Positions 22,510-31,381 of a DNA stretch of 64,000 nt are shown in pieces (position 1 is the stretch's first letter; the number at the start of each line of letters is the position of its first letter). Source of the DNA: Enterocloster aldenensis (GTDB taxonomy: Bacteria; Bacillota; Clostridia; Lachnospirales; Lachnospiraceae); assembly GCF_003434055.1 (NCBI RefSeq), contig NZ_QVEX01000016.1:1-64000 (forward strand). Direction: 5' to 3'. Made by a program: the position numbers and the translations under genes. The notes under the pieces were generated by a model. It saw nothing but the letters and a program-made list of their open reading frames with translations. It made no database searches and had not been told where the DNA came from.

Positions 22510-23874
22510 ATGGACTATGAAAACAATGTCAAACGGGTGATTCCCATGATTATGCTGGTGTTTATTTCAAGCGCCACCATGATTAGCGTCATCAACATCA
22601 TCTCCCCGCAGCTGACAGTGGATTTTGGAATCAGCCCTACCACGGTAAGTCTTCTCAGCATGACGGTCATGCTGATGATGGGGGTTGCATCGGTTGCCTA
22701 CTCCACCCTGTCGGATTACCTGAGCATCCGCAGGCTGATGTTATTTGGGGTGTGCCTGATGGATGTGGGGGCAGTTATGGGATTTCTGGCAGCGGGAAGG
22801 AGTTTTTACATGCTGTTGGCAGCGTCCGCCCTGATGATTACGGGAGGGACCTGCGGTTCCGGGCTGATGATTATCCTGGTGAGCAGGTACATAGGGGAGC
22901 GGGAGCATGCCAGATATTATGGGTTCAATACTGCCTGCGTGTCCATTTCACAGGCATCCGGTATCCTGCTGGGAGGTTTTTTTGCAACGTACATCGGGTG
23001 GAGGTATGCGTTCCTGATTCCGCTGGTCTCACTGGCAGCCCTTCCGTCCATATGCAGGTATGTGCCGGATGAAAGGCTGAATCAGGAGGGCAGGCTGGAT
23101 ATTGTGGGGCTGATGCTGCTGGTGGGATTCACATTCCTCATATCCATGTATTTTAATATGGGCAGCACGGGATATCTGCTTCTGTCAATGGTGGTGCTGG
23201 CGGTGTTTTTTATCTATATCTCCAAGAGCGGGCGGGCATTCATCCATATGGATTTTTTCAGGAACAGGAATTATGTGACGGCTATCCTGCTGGTGGCCCT
23301 GACATTTGGAATACAGAATTCATTTTCATTCCTGTTCCCCTTCATGGCCCAGGGAGTATATATGGTCACGCTGGATAAGGTATCCCTGATTCTGCTGCCA
23401 AGCTATGTATTTGCAGCAGCCATAGCAATGAACAGCGGCAGGATTGTAACACGGTTTAAAAGCTTTCGTACCTTATGCGGGGCCCTGGTCCTGGTAATGG
23501 CTGCCCTTGCCTTCGGGGCATTGGGCACGGACAGGGGGATGTTGGTTCTGGGGACCTGCGCATGTCTGTTTGCAGGCGGTTTTGCACTGGTATACGCGCC
23601 ATTTATGGAAATCGTAATTTCCACGCTGGCGCCGGAACAGGTGGGGGTGGGAATCGGGTTCTTTAACCTGATGACCAGTATCGGCCCCTCGCTCCTGATT
23701 ACACTTACAGGCAGGATGATGTCTGCCAGGGAACTGGCTGGCGGTCCTTCACTGGTAAAAGGAAATGCAGGGCTTTACAGCAACATCCTTATGGTGTTCG
23801 CGGCAGTGCTGCTGGTTGTATTTATTATTTTGAGAATGAAAAAAAGCTGTTATTTAAGGGAGGATCATAAATGA
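22510..23874 (+). CDS. MFS drug-efflux-type transporter
   Basis: 454 residues, about 14 membrane helices, resembling the DHA2/TetA(L) group: PQLTVDFGISPTTVSLLSM at the first loop, STLSDYLSIRRLMLFG (the loop 2-3 motif D-x-x-x-x-R-R), and GFNTACVSISQASGILLGGF for motif C. TAGGAGG precedes ATG 22510. It is probably a proton-coupled exporter induced through the GntR regulator. The stop overlaps the hydrolase start (ATGA), so the two are translated together. Substrate unknown. Confidence 0.87.
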   Translation: MDYENNVKRVIPMIMLVFISSATMISVINIISPQLTVDFGISPTTVSLLSMTVMLMMGVASVAYSTLSDYLSIRRLMLFGVCLMDVGAVMGFLAAGRSFYMLLAASALMITGGTCGSGLMIILVSRYIGEREHARYYGFNTACVSISQASGILLGGFFATYIGWRYAFLIPLVSLAALPSICRYVPDERLNQEGRLDIVGLMLLVGFTFLISMYFNMGSTGYLLLSMVVLAVFFIYISKSGRAFIHMDFFRNRNYVTAILLVALTFGIQNSFSFLFPFMAQGVYMVTLDKVSLILLPSYVFAAAIAMNSGRIVTRFKSFRTLCGALVLVMAALAFGALGTDRGMLVLGTCACLFAGGFALVYAPFMEIVISTLAPEQVGVGIGFFNLMTSIGPSLLITLTGRMMSARELAGGPSLVKGNAGLYSNILMVFAAVLLVVFIILRMKKSCYLREDHK

Positions 23875-24833
23875 GCGTAAGATTGTGGAGAAAGAATGGA
23901 CCCATGATTTCAGTGGAAGGAAGAAAGGGGTATTTTGATGTGGCGTACGGGCAGGATTCACCGTCTCAGAAGCTGGATGTATTCCTGCCTGGGGGACAGG
24001 GGCCGTTCCCGGCCATCATCAGTATCCACGGCGGCGGGTATGTGGCCTGCGATAAACGCCAGAAGGAGATGATAGAGCCAATGCTTGCAGGGCTGAATCG
24101 GGGATTTGCAGTGATTGGGCTGAATTACAGGCTTGCAGGCGAATCCGGTTTTCCGGAACCGGTCAGGGATATTAAGAGGGCTGTGCGTTTCATAAAGGCC
24201 AATGCAAAGGAATGGGACATCTGCCCGGACCGGCTGGCCGCATGGGGCGGAAGCGCAGGAGGATATATGACGCTGATGGGATGTCTGTGTGCACAGGACA
24301 GGTATTTTGACAGCGAAGCGGACCCGTACAGGGAAATGGACGCGGGCCTGGCAGCCGGGGTGGCCTGGTATCCCCAGACTGACTTTCTGACGGCTGACGA
24401 GGAACTGGAAACAAATAGTATCATAGGGCGTTTTCTTGGACCGTATGACACGGATTGGAATGAGCGTGAGTACGAACCTGCGTTTCCGGTGATGGAGGAC
24501 AGCGCTTTCCCGTTCCATAATCAGGAGAATGGGGTCTGCGCCCTGTTCCTGGGTGCAAATCCGGGAAGCGGGGAAGAGGTGGTAAGGATTGCCAGCCCTA
24601 TCCATCATATTCATAGGAATATGCCGCCTTTATTCATCCAGCATGGAAGCGGGGACCAGATACTGCCCATGCAGCAGTCTGTCCGGTTTGCCATGAAGGC
24701 AAACCGGGTCTGCGGGGAGGAACGGGTGAAGCTTCAGATCCTTCCGGGAGCCATCCACTCCTCCGTGTTTTTTGAGACAGAGGAAAATATTAATCAAGTG
24801 CTGGATTTCATCGGGGCTGTGGTTGGTGAATAG
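23871..24833 (+). CDS. Alpha/beta hydrolase (esterase/lipase, HGGG type)
   Basis: 320 residues, no signal peptide. Carboxylesterase features: oxyanion loop SIHGGGYVACDKR, nucleophile GGSAGGYM, acid in QHGSGDQILP, histidine in GAIHSSVFF. The size and order match the BD-FAE / acetyl-esterase group. Coupled to the MFS gene by a 4-base overlap, it may convert the compound the exporter handles, for example by removing an acyl group. It is convergent with the Crp-like gene. Confidence 0.85.
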   Translation: MSVRLWRKNGPMISVEGRKGYFDVAYGQDSPSQKLDVFLPGGQGPFPAIISIHGGGYVACDKRQKEMIEPMLAGLNRGFAVIGLNYRLAGESGFPEPVRDIKRAVRFIKANAKEWDICPDRLAAWGGSAGGYMTLMGCLCAQDRYFDSEADPYREMDAGLAAGVAWYPQTDFLTADEELETNSIIGRFLGPYDTDWNEREYEPAFPVMEDSAFPFHNQENGVCALFLGANPGSGEEVVRIASPIHHIHRNMPPLFIQHGSGDQILPMQQSVRFAMKANRVCGEERVKLQILPGAIHSSVFFETEENINQVLDFIGAVVGE

Positions 24834-24854
24834 GAAACAGGCTTTGGGATGAAA

Positions 24855-25562
24855 CTAGGAATACGGTTCCAGTCCATGGGCCATATCCTCCAGCTGCCTT
24901 GTGGTCAGCAGGAGTTTGCCGCCGCACAGGGCCAGCATGTGATTCTGTTCCATATCCTTGAGAATACGGTGGACGGTACGAAGGGAGCAGCCGGTTTTGG
25001 CAGCCAGGAACTCGCGGTTCAGTTTGAGGCTGCAGATTCCGTTTACTGGGGTGACCTTGCCGGCTTCCTGGCTGATGACGTACATGCACCGCTGTCCATA
25101 GGACATCAATAGGTAACGGCGGCTGGAATTCAGCTGCAGGGACAGCTTTTTCATCAATAGCCTGGTGCGGAAGAAAAGGGCGGTGCTGTCCGTACTGAGC
25201 CACTGGAGGTAGAAACCGGGGGGAATGGTAAGGCAGGCAGAGGGTTCCCAGGCCCGCACCGTCACATAGCTTTCCGCATCTTCTGAAAAGAGTTCATAGT
25301 CACCCACAATATCAAAGGGTGACAGGTCAAAGAAACTATAGGGAATCTCGCCTGCCTTTTCCTCAATGGCCTGAAGCCTGCCAGACACAAGGATATAGAC
25401 CGTGCCGCAGGGAGCGCCGGCCTGGATGAGAAGCTGGCCCGCCGGAATGGTCTGGAGGGTCAGATAGTTTCGGATTAAGGGCGGGCAGGTGGAAAAGAAT
25501 GTCTCAATGGTCGGATAGCAGTCATACTTCCTGCAGTTTTTTAGTATGCGTTCCCAGGTCAT
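24855..25562 (-). CDS. Crp/Fnr family regulator
   Basis: 235 residues from ATG 25562, chosen because GAGGAA precedes it; an upstream ATG at 25616 lacks such a site. Residues 30-130 are a cyclic-nucleotide-binding-like beta barrel (GTVYILVSGRLQAIEE). The C-terminal helix-turn-helix is LNREFLAAKTGCSLRTVHRI. No cysteine cluster of the Fnr [4Fe-4S] kind is seen. It is divergent from deoD-deoB and could control them, but nothing in the sequence proves this. Confidence 0.85.
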   Translation of the reverse strand: MTWERILKNCRKYDCYPTIETFFSTCPPLIRNYLTLQTIPAGQLLIQAGAPCGTVYILVSGRLQAIEEKAGEIPYSFFDLSPFDIVGDYELFSEDAESYVTVRAWEPSACLTIPPGFYLQWLSTDSTALFFRTRLLMKKLSLQLNSSRRYLLMSYGQRCMYVISQEAGKVTPVNGICSLKLNREFLAAKTGCSLRTVHRILKDMEQNHMLALCGGKLLLTTRQLEDMAHGLEPYS

Positions 25563-25684
25563 GATGGATTCCTCAATAAAAAAGTGATATAATTGAAAAA
25601 AAGTGACATTTGGCATTTTTTATTCTTTACATTGAGTTTAAAATAAAAACAGATGAATTGCAATAGAAAGAGGAGGTTTATATT

Positions 25685-26407
25685 ATGGGAACACCACACA
25701 ACAGCGCTGCACCAGGGGAAATCGCAAAAACCGTATTGATGCCGGGAGATCCGCTGAGGGCGGAATTCATTGCCAAGAACTGGCTGACCGATGTGAAGTT
25801 AGTGAATCAGGTGCGCAACATTTATGCATTTACAGGTAAATACCAGGGCAAAGAGGTTACTGTCATGGCCAGCGGAATGGGTATGCCAAGTATCGGTATC
25901 TATTCCTATGAGCTGTTCACACAGTATGGGGTGGAGCGGATCATCCGTATCGGTTCCGCGGGCGCATATACGGAAAGGCTTAAACTGTATGATGTTGTCC
26001 TGGCAGAGGAATGCTGGAGCGAGTCCAGCTTTGGGAAGACCCAGAACGGCGATGCGGCAGATGTCAAATATCCGGATTCAGACCTTAACAAGGTGATAAT
26101 GGAAGCCGGAAAGGAATGCGGGATTGAGGTAAAGCCTGCAAAGATTCACTCCAGCGATGTTTTCTACAGTGAGCCTGGAATGGATGGCTTTAGGGAAATT
26201 TATGAAAAGCATGGCTGTGAATGTGTGGAGATGGAGAGCTTTGCACTGTTCCACAATGCCAGAGTACTGGGAAAGAAGGCTGCCTGCCTGCTTACCATTT
26301 CAGATTCCATGGTGACCGGGGAAAAGACAAGCGCAAAGGAGCGTCAGGAGGCATTTGGCAATATGATGGAAGTTGCGCTTAAGGCAGCTGCCATGATGGA
26401 GGATTAA
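25685..26407 (+). CDS. deoD: Purine-nucleoside phosphorylase, DeoD type
   Basis: 240 residues, the usual hexameric DeoD length. It splits purine (deoxy)nucleosides with phosphate. Motifs: MPGDPLRAEFIAKNW for phosphate, ASGMGMPSIGIYSYEL, GSAGAY, VEMESFALF contacting the ribose, and the catalytic aspartate in LTISDSMV. AGAGGAGG precedes the ATG. It is followed after six bases by deoB, giving a pathway from nucleoside to pentose-5-phosphate. Confidence 0.97.
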   Translation: MGTPHNSAAPGEIAKTVLMPGDPLRAEFIAKNWLTDVKLVNQVRNIYAFTGKYQGKEVTVMASGMGMPSIGIYSYELFTQYGVERIIRIGSAGAYTERLKLYDVVLAEECWSESSFGKTQNGDAADVKYPDSDLNKVIMEAGKECGIEVKPAKIHSSDVFYSEPGMDGFREIYEKHGCECVEMESFALFHNARVLGKKAACLLTISDSMVTGEKTSAKERQEAFGNMMEVALKAAAMMED

Positions 26408-26413
26408 GACAGG

Positions 26414-27607
26414 ATGGAAAAATTCAAACGTGTATTTGTGATTGTGGTGGATTCATTCGGAGCCGGCAATGGTAAGGATGCAAAGGATTACGGTGACCAG
26501 GGAGCGGATACCATGGGACATATCGCTGACAGCGTGGACCATTGGGAGATTCCTAATCTACAGCGCCTGGGGCTTGCCAACCTGCACCCGTTAAAGGGGG
26601 TGTGGCCTGTTTCACAGCCAGCCGGATATTATACTGTCATGAACGAGGAGAGCTGCGGCAAGGATACCATGACAGGGCATTGGGAACTGATGGGGATTAA
26701 GACCGTGAAGCCCTTTGTGACATTTACGGAAACCGGATTCCCGCGGGAGCTGATTGAGGAACTGGAGAAGCGCACGGGACACAAGGTAATCGGCAATAAG
26801 AGTTCCAGCGGAACCGAGATACTGGATGAACTGGCTGAGGAGGAGATTGCCACCGGTCATATGATTGTTTATACGTCCGCGGACTCCGTACTGCAGATAT
26901 GCGGCAATGAGGAGACCTTTGGCCTGGATGAGCTGTACCGCTGCTGTGAGATTGCAAGGGAACTGACCATGAAGGATGAGTGGAGGGTGGGACGTATTAT
27001 CGCCAGGCCTTATGTGGGGAAGAAAAAGGGCGAATTCAAACGCACCAGCAACCGCCACGACTATGCCCTTAAGCCGACCGGGAAGACGGCATTGGACGCG
27101 CTGAAGGAAAATGGATATGAGGTCATTTCCGTTGGCAAGATAAGGGATATCTTTGACGGCGAAGGCATTACCAAGGCATATAAGTCCAAAAGTTCTGTCC
27201 ATGGCATGGAACAGACCGTGGATATCATAAGGGATGAGGAGTTTGAAGGCCTTTGTTTTGTGAACCTGGTGGACTTTGATGCTTTATGGGGACACCGCAG
27301 GAATCCGGAAGGATATGCCAGGGAAGTTGAGATGTTTGATGTGAAGCTGGGGGAGGCCCTGGCTGATTTGAGGGAGGATGACCTTCTGATGATTACGGCC
27401 GATCATGGCAACGACCCCACCTACTCAGGCACGGACCACACCAGGGAACAGGTTCCCCTTCTGATTTACTCAAAGAAGTTTGAGGGAGCAGGCAGGCTGG
27501 AGGAGACAGATACATTCGCAGCTGTTGGGGCTACCATTGCGGAGAATTTTGGCGTGAAGATGCCGGAGGGGACCATTGGGAGGAGTATATTGGGGACGTT
27601 AGTGTGA
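26414..27607 (+). CDS. deoB: Phosphopentomutase
   Basis: 397 residues, family length. It converts (deoxy)ribose-1-phosphate to the 5-phosphate. Metal and phospho-acceptor motifs are present: [19 protein letters not shown], the acceptor-threonine region [12 protein letters not shown], and late metal sites [10 protein letters not shown] and TADHGNDP with TDHTREQ. Preceded by deoD; the terminator is probably the central hairpin of the large palindrome downstream. Confidence 0.97.
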   Translation: MEKFKRVFVIVVDSFGAGNGKDAKDYGDQGADTMGHIADSVDHWEIPNLQRLGLANLHPLKGVWPVSQPAGYYTVMNEESCGKDTMTGHWELMGIKTVKPFVTFTETGFPRELIEELEKRTGHKVIGNKSSSGTEILDELAEEEIATGHMIVYTSADSVLQICGNEETFGLDELYRCCEIARELTMKDEWRVGRIIARPYVGKKKGEFKRTSNRHDYALKPTGKTALDALKENGYEVISVGKIRDIFDGEGITKAYKSKSSVHGMEQTVDIIRDEEFEGLCFVNLVDFDALWGHRRNPEGYAREVEMFDVKLGEALADLREDDLLMITADHGNDPTYSGTDHTREQVPLLIYSKKFEGAGRLEETDTFAAVGATIAENFGVKMPEGTIGRSILGTLV

Positions 27608-27635
27608 TGGATGGAGGTTTGGCTGTGTGGGTACG

Positions 27636-27988
27636 TCCGCGAAGCGGGCCAGGGCGGGCCTTTCCTTGAGGGGGCGGGGGAGGACGGGGGATTCATTCGG
27701 GCGGCGGGCCATAGGACGCTAAGTTCCGGAGGGGCAGCTTCTAAGGCCCTGACAACAAAAAAGACGGAGGATCGGTGCTATTCACGTAGAAATCCTGAAG
27801 GACTTTCTACGTTCAGAGCACCTTGGATTCTGGCTTTGATGCCAGAATCCACCTCCGTCTTTTTTGTTGCCGGAACCTAAGAAGCTGCGGCCTCCTCCAC
27901 TATGCGTCCTATGGCCCGCCGCCCGAATGAATCCCCCGGCTGCGTACGCCCACCTCAAGATAAGACCCGCCCTGGCCCCCTTCGCGGA
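27636..27988. repeat. Large imperfect palindrome, 353 bp
   Basis: The left arm (27636-27770) and right arm (27852-27988) are reverse complements over most of their length. They include a 35-base perfect block (27685-27719 with 27904-27938), an 18-base block around CAACAAAAAAGACGGAGG, and a matching outer end TCCGCGAAG. The centre (27771-27851) holds two more hairpins: GGTGCT/AGCACC enclosing ACGTAGAAA/TTTCTACGT, and GGATTCTGGC/GCCAGAATCC. The whole could fold into a long stem with a forked tip. No convincing gene lies inside; the element looks like a fold-back or MITE-type repeat. Confidence 0.85.
27753..27869. terminator. Bidirectional terminator in the palindrome core
   Basis: CAACAAAAAAGACGGAGG (27753-27770) pairs with CCTCCGTCTTTTTTGTTG (27852-27869). 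Each strand ends the helix in a T run, so it can terminate deoB transcription and anything coming from the right. Confidence 0.65.
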
Positions 27989-28091
27989 CTGGGGGATTCC
28001 GGGAATGACAGAAGAAAAATATAAATTAAAGAGAGGGGAAAGGCCTCTTGAATCATTTATTTGAGGAGAGAATAAAAAGGCAATATCTGGG

Positions 28092-28257
28092 CTAGGGCGT
28101 GTTTGAAAATTTATTCCCGCCATCTGCACGCCCCACTTCGCGGCATATTTGGCCCCAATTCAGTCAGCGTAGCCCACTACGCCTCCTTCATCGGGGCCAA
28201 ATCTCCCACAAAGTGTGACGCACAGCTGACGGAAAGCAACTTTCAAACACGCCCTAG
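28092..28257. mobile_element. MITE with 17-bp perfect inverted ends, TA-flanked
   Basis: 166 bp between CTAGGGCGTGTTTGAAA (28092-28108) and its exact reverse complement (28241-28257). The ends can be read as TA plus GGGCGTGTTTGAAA, that is a TA target duplication as made by IS630/mariner transposases. The inside has a hairpin TTGGCCCC/GGGGCCAA enclosing GCGTAG/CTACGC and no open frame. A partial second copy is at 31312-31371. Confidence 0.8.
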
Positions 28258-28310
28258 GAAATATATATTCTTTTTCATTTAAGCGGTGAGGAGACATTAA
28301 TATGTAGTGG

Positions 28311-28542
28311 GTGAGTGGAATGGGGATGGGGGGGATGGATGCATCTACAGGGGCGTGTGGGTCTTAGGCTGAGGAAAGCGGCGCTAAGAGGCTGGCGCCT
28401 TTGTCTGAGCACAATACCAAGATAGTTGGTAATATTCAAGGCGCGAGTTTGGCAGCCAGCCTCTTGTCCAGCGCTGTTTTCCTCAGCCTTAGAGCCACTA
28501 GCCCCGCAGCCGTATCCATCCCCCCATCCCCATTCCGCTCAC
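28311..28542. repeat. Second large imperfect palindrome, 232 bp
   Basis: The outer ends GTGAGTGGAATGGGGATGG and CCATCCCCATTCCGCTCAC pair, and the middle blocks CTGAGGAAA...GCGCT...AAGAGGCTGGC pair with GCCAGCCTCTT...AGCGCTG...TTTCCTCAG. The tip is TACCAAGATAGTTGGTA. The arms differ by a few insertions. No coding sense; the sequence is unrelated by eye to the 27636 palindrome and to the MITE beside it. Confidence 0.8.
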
Positions 28543-28582
28543 GGACGGATGCACCTCCCGCCCCTTAAACCCCTTCTTTTTT

Positions 28583-29221
28583 TCACATCGTCGTACTATC
28601 TTCAATATCCGCCTTCAGGATATTAGACGCCATACTATAATTTTTCTGCTTCAGGTAATCCACGATTGCCACATGGAGCCCGTCCGCATCGTAGAAGATG
28701 GGGGAGTGCCATTGGCGGGAGCGCTTCTGTGCATAGAAGCGTGTCTGGGTGGCCATGGATTCCTGGAGTCTTTTGTAGGCATAGTCATTCCGGTAATTGG
28801 AGAATAAAAGCAGGTGGAAGTAAATGTTATCCTGCCAGTGTTCCAGGGCAGTCAGGCCCTCGCCCTGGCGCTGCTGGTGGTTCAGGTTGTGCTGTTCCAG
28901 CTTTTCTATAAGGGCATCGTCTATATAGCCGCCGTACTGCTGCATGAAGCCGCACTCAAGGGAGATACGGTAGCGTATGATGTTCTGTATCTCTTCCGCA
29001 CTGATTTTAGTTACCTCATAACCGCGCTTGGGAAGGTTGCGCAGTACGCCCTCACTGCATAGCTGTATCAGGGCTTCACGGATAGGGGCGCGGCTGACGC
29101 CGTATTTTTCCATCAGGTTTTTTTCGTGAAGAATGCTTCCTGGCGTGTAGACACCGTTGACTATATCAGAAAACAGATGGTGATGTATCTGTTCTTTCAG
29201 GTTCATTTCCTGGCTAATCAT
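28583..29221 (-). CDS. GntR family regulator, FCD (FadR-like) type
   Basis: 212 residues. The N-terminal winged helix has the pattern GSILHEKNLMEKYGVSRAPI followed by REALIQLCSEGVLRNLPKRG; the all-helical C-terminal domain (from about 75) is of FCD type, with metal-ligand-like histidines (FHLLLFS, DGLHVAIVDYL). AAAGGA lies ten bases before ATG 29221. It is divergent from the ATC-hydrolase/Liv/SDR/DhaKL operon, and a dyad covers that operon's -10 box. FCD regulators usually respond to organic acids or sugars of the pathway next door. Confidence 0.9.
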   Translation of the reverse strand: MISQEMNLKEQIHHHLFSDIVNGVYTPGSILHEKNLMEKYGVSRAPIREALIQLCSEGVLRNLPKRGYEVTKISAEEIQNIIRYRISLECGFMQQYGGYIDDALIEKLEQHNLNHQQRQGEGLTALEHWQDNIYFHLLLFSNYRNDYAYKRLQESMATQTRFYAQKRSRQWHSPIFYDADGLHVAIVDYLKQKNYSMASNILKADIEDSTTM

Positions 29222-29467
29222 ATTAGATATATCCTTTCTTGGGGAATGTCATACTATCATGTTTATGCAATCAGTATAGAATATATTGGAAGCAAAATCA
29301 ATACCAAACAAAATAAATAAAAAAGCCTTAAAATCCATTATAATCCCCCCTTGTCAAAAATGTAAATAGTCATATTAGATTTTAGGGTGATACTGCAAAA
29401 TGGTGGGCAATATATATGTTTTTATTGGATTTGGTTAAAAAATCATAGAAATATTAACTAAAAATGC

Positions 29468-29500
29468 TTGACATTTATATAAAAACTGATATGATTAGTT
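29468..29500 (+). promoter_or_regulatory. Operon promoter with candidate GntR operator
   Basis: TTGACA (29468-29473), 16-base spacer, TATGAT (29490-29495). The near-palindrome AACTGAT-ATG-ATTAGTT (29484-29500) covers the -10. The other 300 bases between the two divergent genes are A/T-rich; TCATATTAGAT occurs at 29218-29228 and 29370-29380. Confidence 0.6.
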
Positions 29501-29563
29501 TTGTGAGATACAGCAAATCACAGAAGATAAAGCTGTATATAATGAAAGGAGATAAGAGATATC

Positions 29564-30061
29564 ATGGGAGAAATCAAGAATGTAGCAACACTTACAAACG
29601 ACGAGCAGGCAAATATTAACAGGGCGGCAATTGAGCACAGGGCAACCTGGATGGGCCTTATCTATGATGAACTGAAAAAGGACGGCATTGATCCGGAGCC
29701 GGCATTCAGAAGAGCCATCAAGAGATGCGGAAACATCCACGGTGCAAACTTTAAGGCTGCCTGTTCCAATCCGGATGACTGCAGGGATTTCGCTGAGGTA
29801 TTCTTAAATGAACTGGGAAGAAAGACATTTGAGCAGGAAGTACATGAAGTGACAGAGTCAGAGGTTCCTGTTGATTTCCACTACTGCGCACTGTTAAATG
29901 CATGGAAGAAGCTGGGCTTTGATGATGAGACATGCGCTAAGCTTTGCGACATTGCCATGGACGGGGACCGCGGGATTGCAGAGGCCATGGGACTGACACT
30001 GGAACTGACCGACACACTGGCTAAGGGCTGCGCTACATGTAAGCTTTGTTTCCACAAATAA
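29564..30061 (+). CDS. ATC-hydrolase-like protein (L-2-amino-thiazoline-4-carboxylate hydrolase family)
   Basis: 165 residues. The pattern fits the ATC hydrolase family, whose named member hydrolyses L-2-amino-thiazoline-4-carboxylate: an N-terminal helical part (IEHRATWMGLIYDELKKDG, FRRAIKRCGNIHG), then FHYCALLNAWKKLGFDDETC, CDIAMDGDRGIAEAMG and the end GCATCKLCF. Cysteines C58, C70 and C77 and those near the end are notable. Most family members have unknown substrates. AAAGGAGA precedes ATG 29564. It is first of the eight-gene operon, which implies it acts on the compound imported by the Liv-type transporter. Confidence 0.75.
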   Translation: MGEIKNVATLTNDEQANINRAAIEHRATWMGLIYDELKKDGIDPEPAFRRAIKRCGNIHGANFKAACSNPDDCRDFAEVFLNELGRKTFEQEVHEVTESEVPVDFHYCALLNAWKKLGFDDETCAKLCDIAMDGDRGIAEAMGLTLELTDTLAKGCATCKLCFHK

Positions 30062-30090
30062 CCAGGAGAGATACAAGGAGGAGTTTTCTT

Positions 30091-31269
30091 ATGAAAAGGT
30101 TTAAGACAATGGCAGCGCTGGCACTTTCAGCTGCAATGGCGGCAGGATTACTGACAGGATGTTCAGGCGGGACCAAGACAGAAGCAGCCCCGGGAGATAA
30201 ATCAGTGATTAAGCTGGGAGGTCTGGCGCCTCTTACCGGCAATTATGCTGAGTACGGAAAAGGGTTCCAGATAGGATTCCAGAAGGCAATTAATGAAATC
30301 AATGAAAAGGGCGGCATTAACGGACATAAGTTTGAGATTGAGATTAAGGATACACAGGGCGATGCAGTGGTATCTTCCAACATGGCAACCAACTTTGCTG
30401 AAGATGAAAGTGTCCTGGCTATCCTGGGTGACTTTACCTCCGGCGCCTGCAAGGCCAATGCTGAGATTGTGGACCGTTATGGAATCGTACAGTTAAGCCC
30501 TACCGCATCCGCACCTGATTATGCCAACATGAGCAAATACTGCTTCAGTATCATGGGCCGTCAGGACGTGGAAGCTCCTTACCTTGCAAAGTACATACTT
30601 AAAAAATATCTGGGCGCACAGAAAATAGCCGTTATCCGTGTGGACAGTGACTGGGGCCTTTCCTGTTATGACAACTTCATGGTCCAGGCTGAGAAGGAAG
30701 GCCTGGATGTGACGGTTGAGAAATACGCCACAGGCGAAAAGGATTTCAGCTCCCTGATTACAAAGATGAGATCCATTGACCCGGACTGCCTGGTGGTCAT
30801 GGACCAGGGCGACTCCGTGGCAGCTATCTTCAACCAGGCAGATGCGGCGGGATGGGATATCCAGCACGTTGCTTTAGGGCCTGGTACCTCCGAGCAGCTG
30901 ATCAGCCAGCTGACCACTCCGGATAACCTGATTGTAACCTCTCCTTTCTTCTTTGATGAAAATGATGAAGAGCTTTCCAGCTGGGCAAAGTGGTTTGAGG
31001 AGGAGGCCGGATTCGCGCCAACCATCCATCCGGCATGTGCTTATGACTGTGTGTATCTGATTGCCAACGCAGTGGAAAAAATTGGTGACGGCGAAGTTAC
31101 ACGTGATGCAATCCAGCAGGCTTTGGCTGAGAGCCAGAACCAGGGTGTTACAGGAGCCCTTAACTTTACACCGGACGGCGATATCGAGCGTCAGTATATG
31201 ATCTGCGGTGTTAAGGATGCCAAGTGGGTTGTTCTTGAAGGATTTGAATACGGCGCAGAAGGCCTTTAA
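30091..31269 (+). CDS. livK: Branched-chain-amino-acid-type ABC substrate-binding lipoprotein
   Basis: 392 residues from ATG 30091 (AAGGAGG upstream). Signal peptide with lipobox LTGC (Cys 24), then a type I periplasmic-binding fold: IKLGGLAPLTGNYAEYGKGF, GINGHKFEIEIKDTQGD, GDFTSGACKANAEI, QLSPTASAPDY, VIRVDSDWG. These match LivJ/LivK-like receptors. The ligand may be an amino acid or an amide-like compound; the family is broad. It is followed by a hairpin region and the permeases, so it is probably made in excess. Confidence 0.92.
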   Translation: MKRFKTMAALALSAAMAAGLLTGCSGGTKTEAAPGDKSVIKLGGLAPLTGNYAEYGKGFQIGFQKAINEINEKGGINGHKFEIEIKDTQGDAVVSSNMATNFAEDESVLAILGDFTSGACKANAEIVDRYGIVQLSPTASAPDYANMSKYCFSIMGRQDVEAPYLAKYILKKYLGAQKIAVIRVDSDWGLSCYDNFMVQAEKEGLDVTVEKYATGEKDFSSLITKMRSIDPDCLVVMDQGDSVAAIFNQADAAGWDIQHVALGPGTSEQLISQLTTPDNLIVTSPFFFDENDEELSSWAKWFEEEAGFAPTIHPACAYDCVYLIANAVEKIGDGEVTRDAIQQALAESQNQGVTGALNFTPDGDIERQYMICGVKDAKWVVLEGFEYGAEGL

Positions 31270-31295
31270 TTCGCCATAGCGTATAGAAAGGCAGC

Positions 31296-31371
31296 AAGGG
31301 GGCGGCATGTCAGGGCGTGTTTGATGATTTATCCCGCCCGGGCACTGCCGCCCCTTAAAAAAACTTCGCGG
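31296..31371 (+). mobile_element. Partial MITE copy forming an intercistronic hairpin
   Basis: AGGGCGTGTTTGA-N2-ATTTATCCCGCC and CTTCGCGG (31312-31371) match the left part of the MITE at 28092; the right half is missing. Around it AAGGGGGCGGCA (31296-31307) pairs with TGCCGCCCCTT (31346-31356). The hairpin separates the binding protein from the permease genes and may lower downstream expression. Confidence 0.6.
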
Positions 31372-31381
31372 AGGTATGGAG

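Noticed and set aside
28017..28076. Short frame MTEEKYKLKRGERPLESFI between the first palindrome and the MITE
   Set aside because: 19 codons, a weak upstream site and no sign of conservation; not enough to call a gene.
27611..28129. Open frames of 89 and 115 codons in the palindrome and MITE region
   Set aside because: They lie on the arms of the inverted repeats, have no family motif or ribosome site, and carry the same peptide in opposite directions because of the palindrome.
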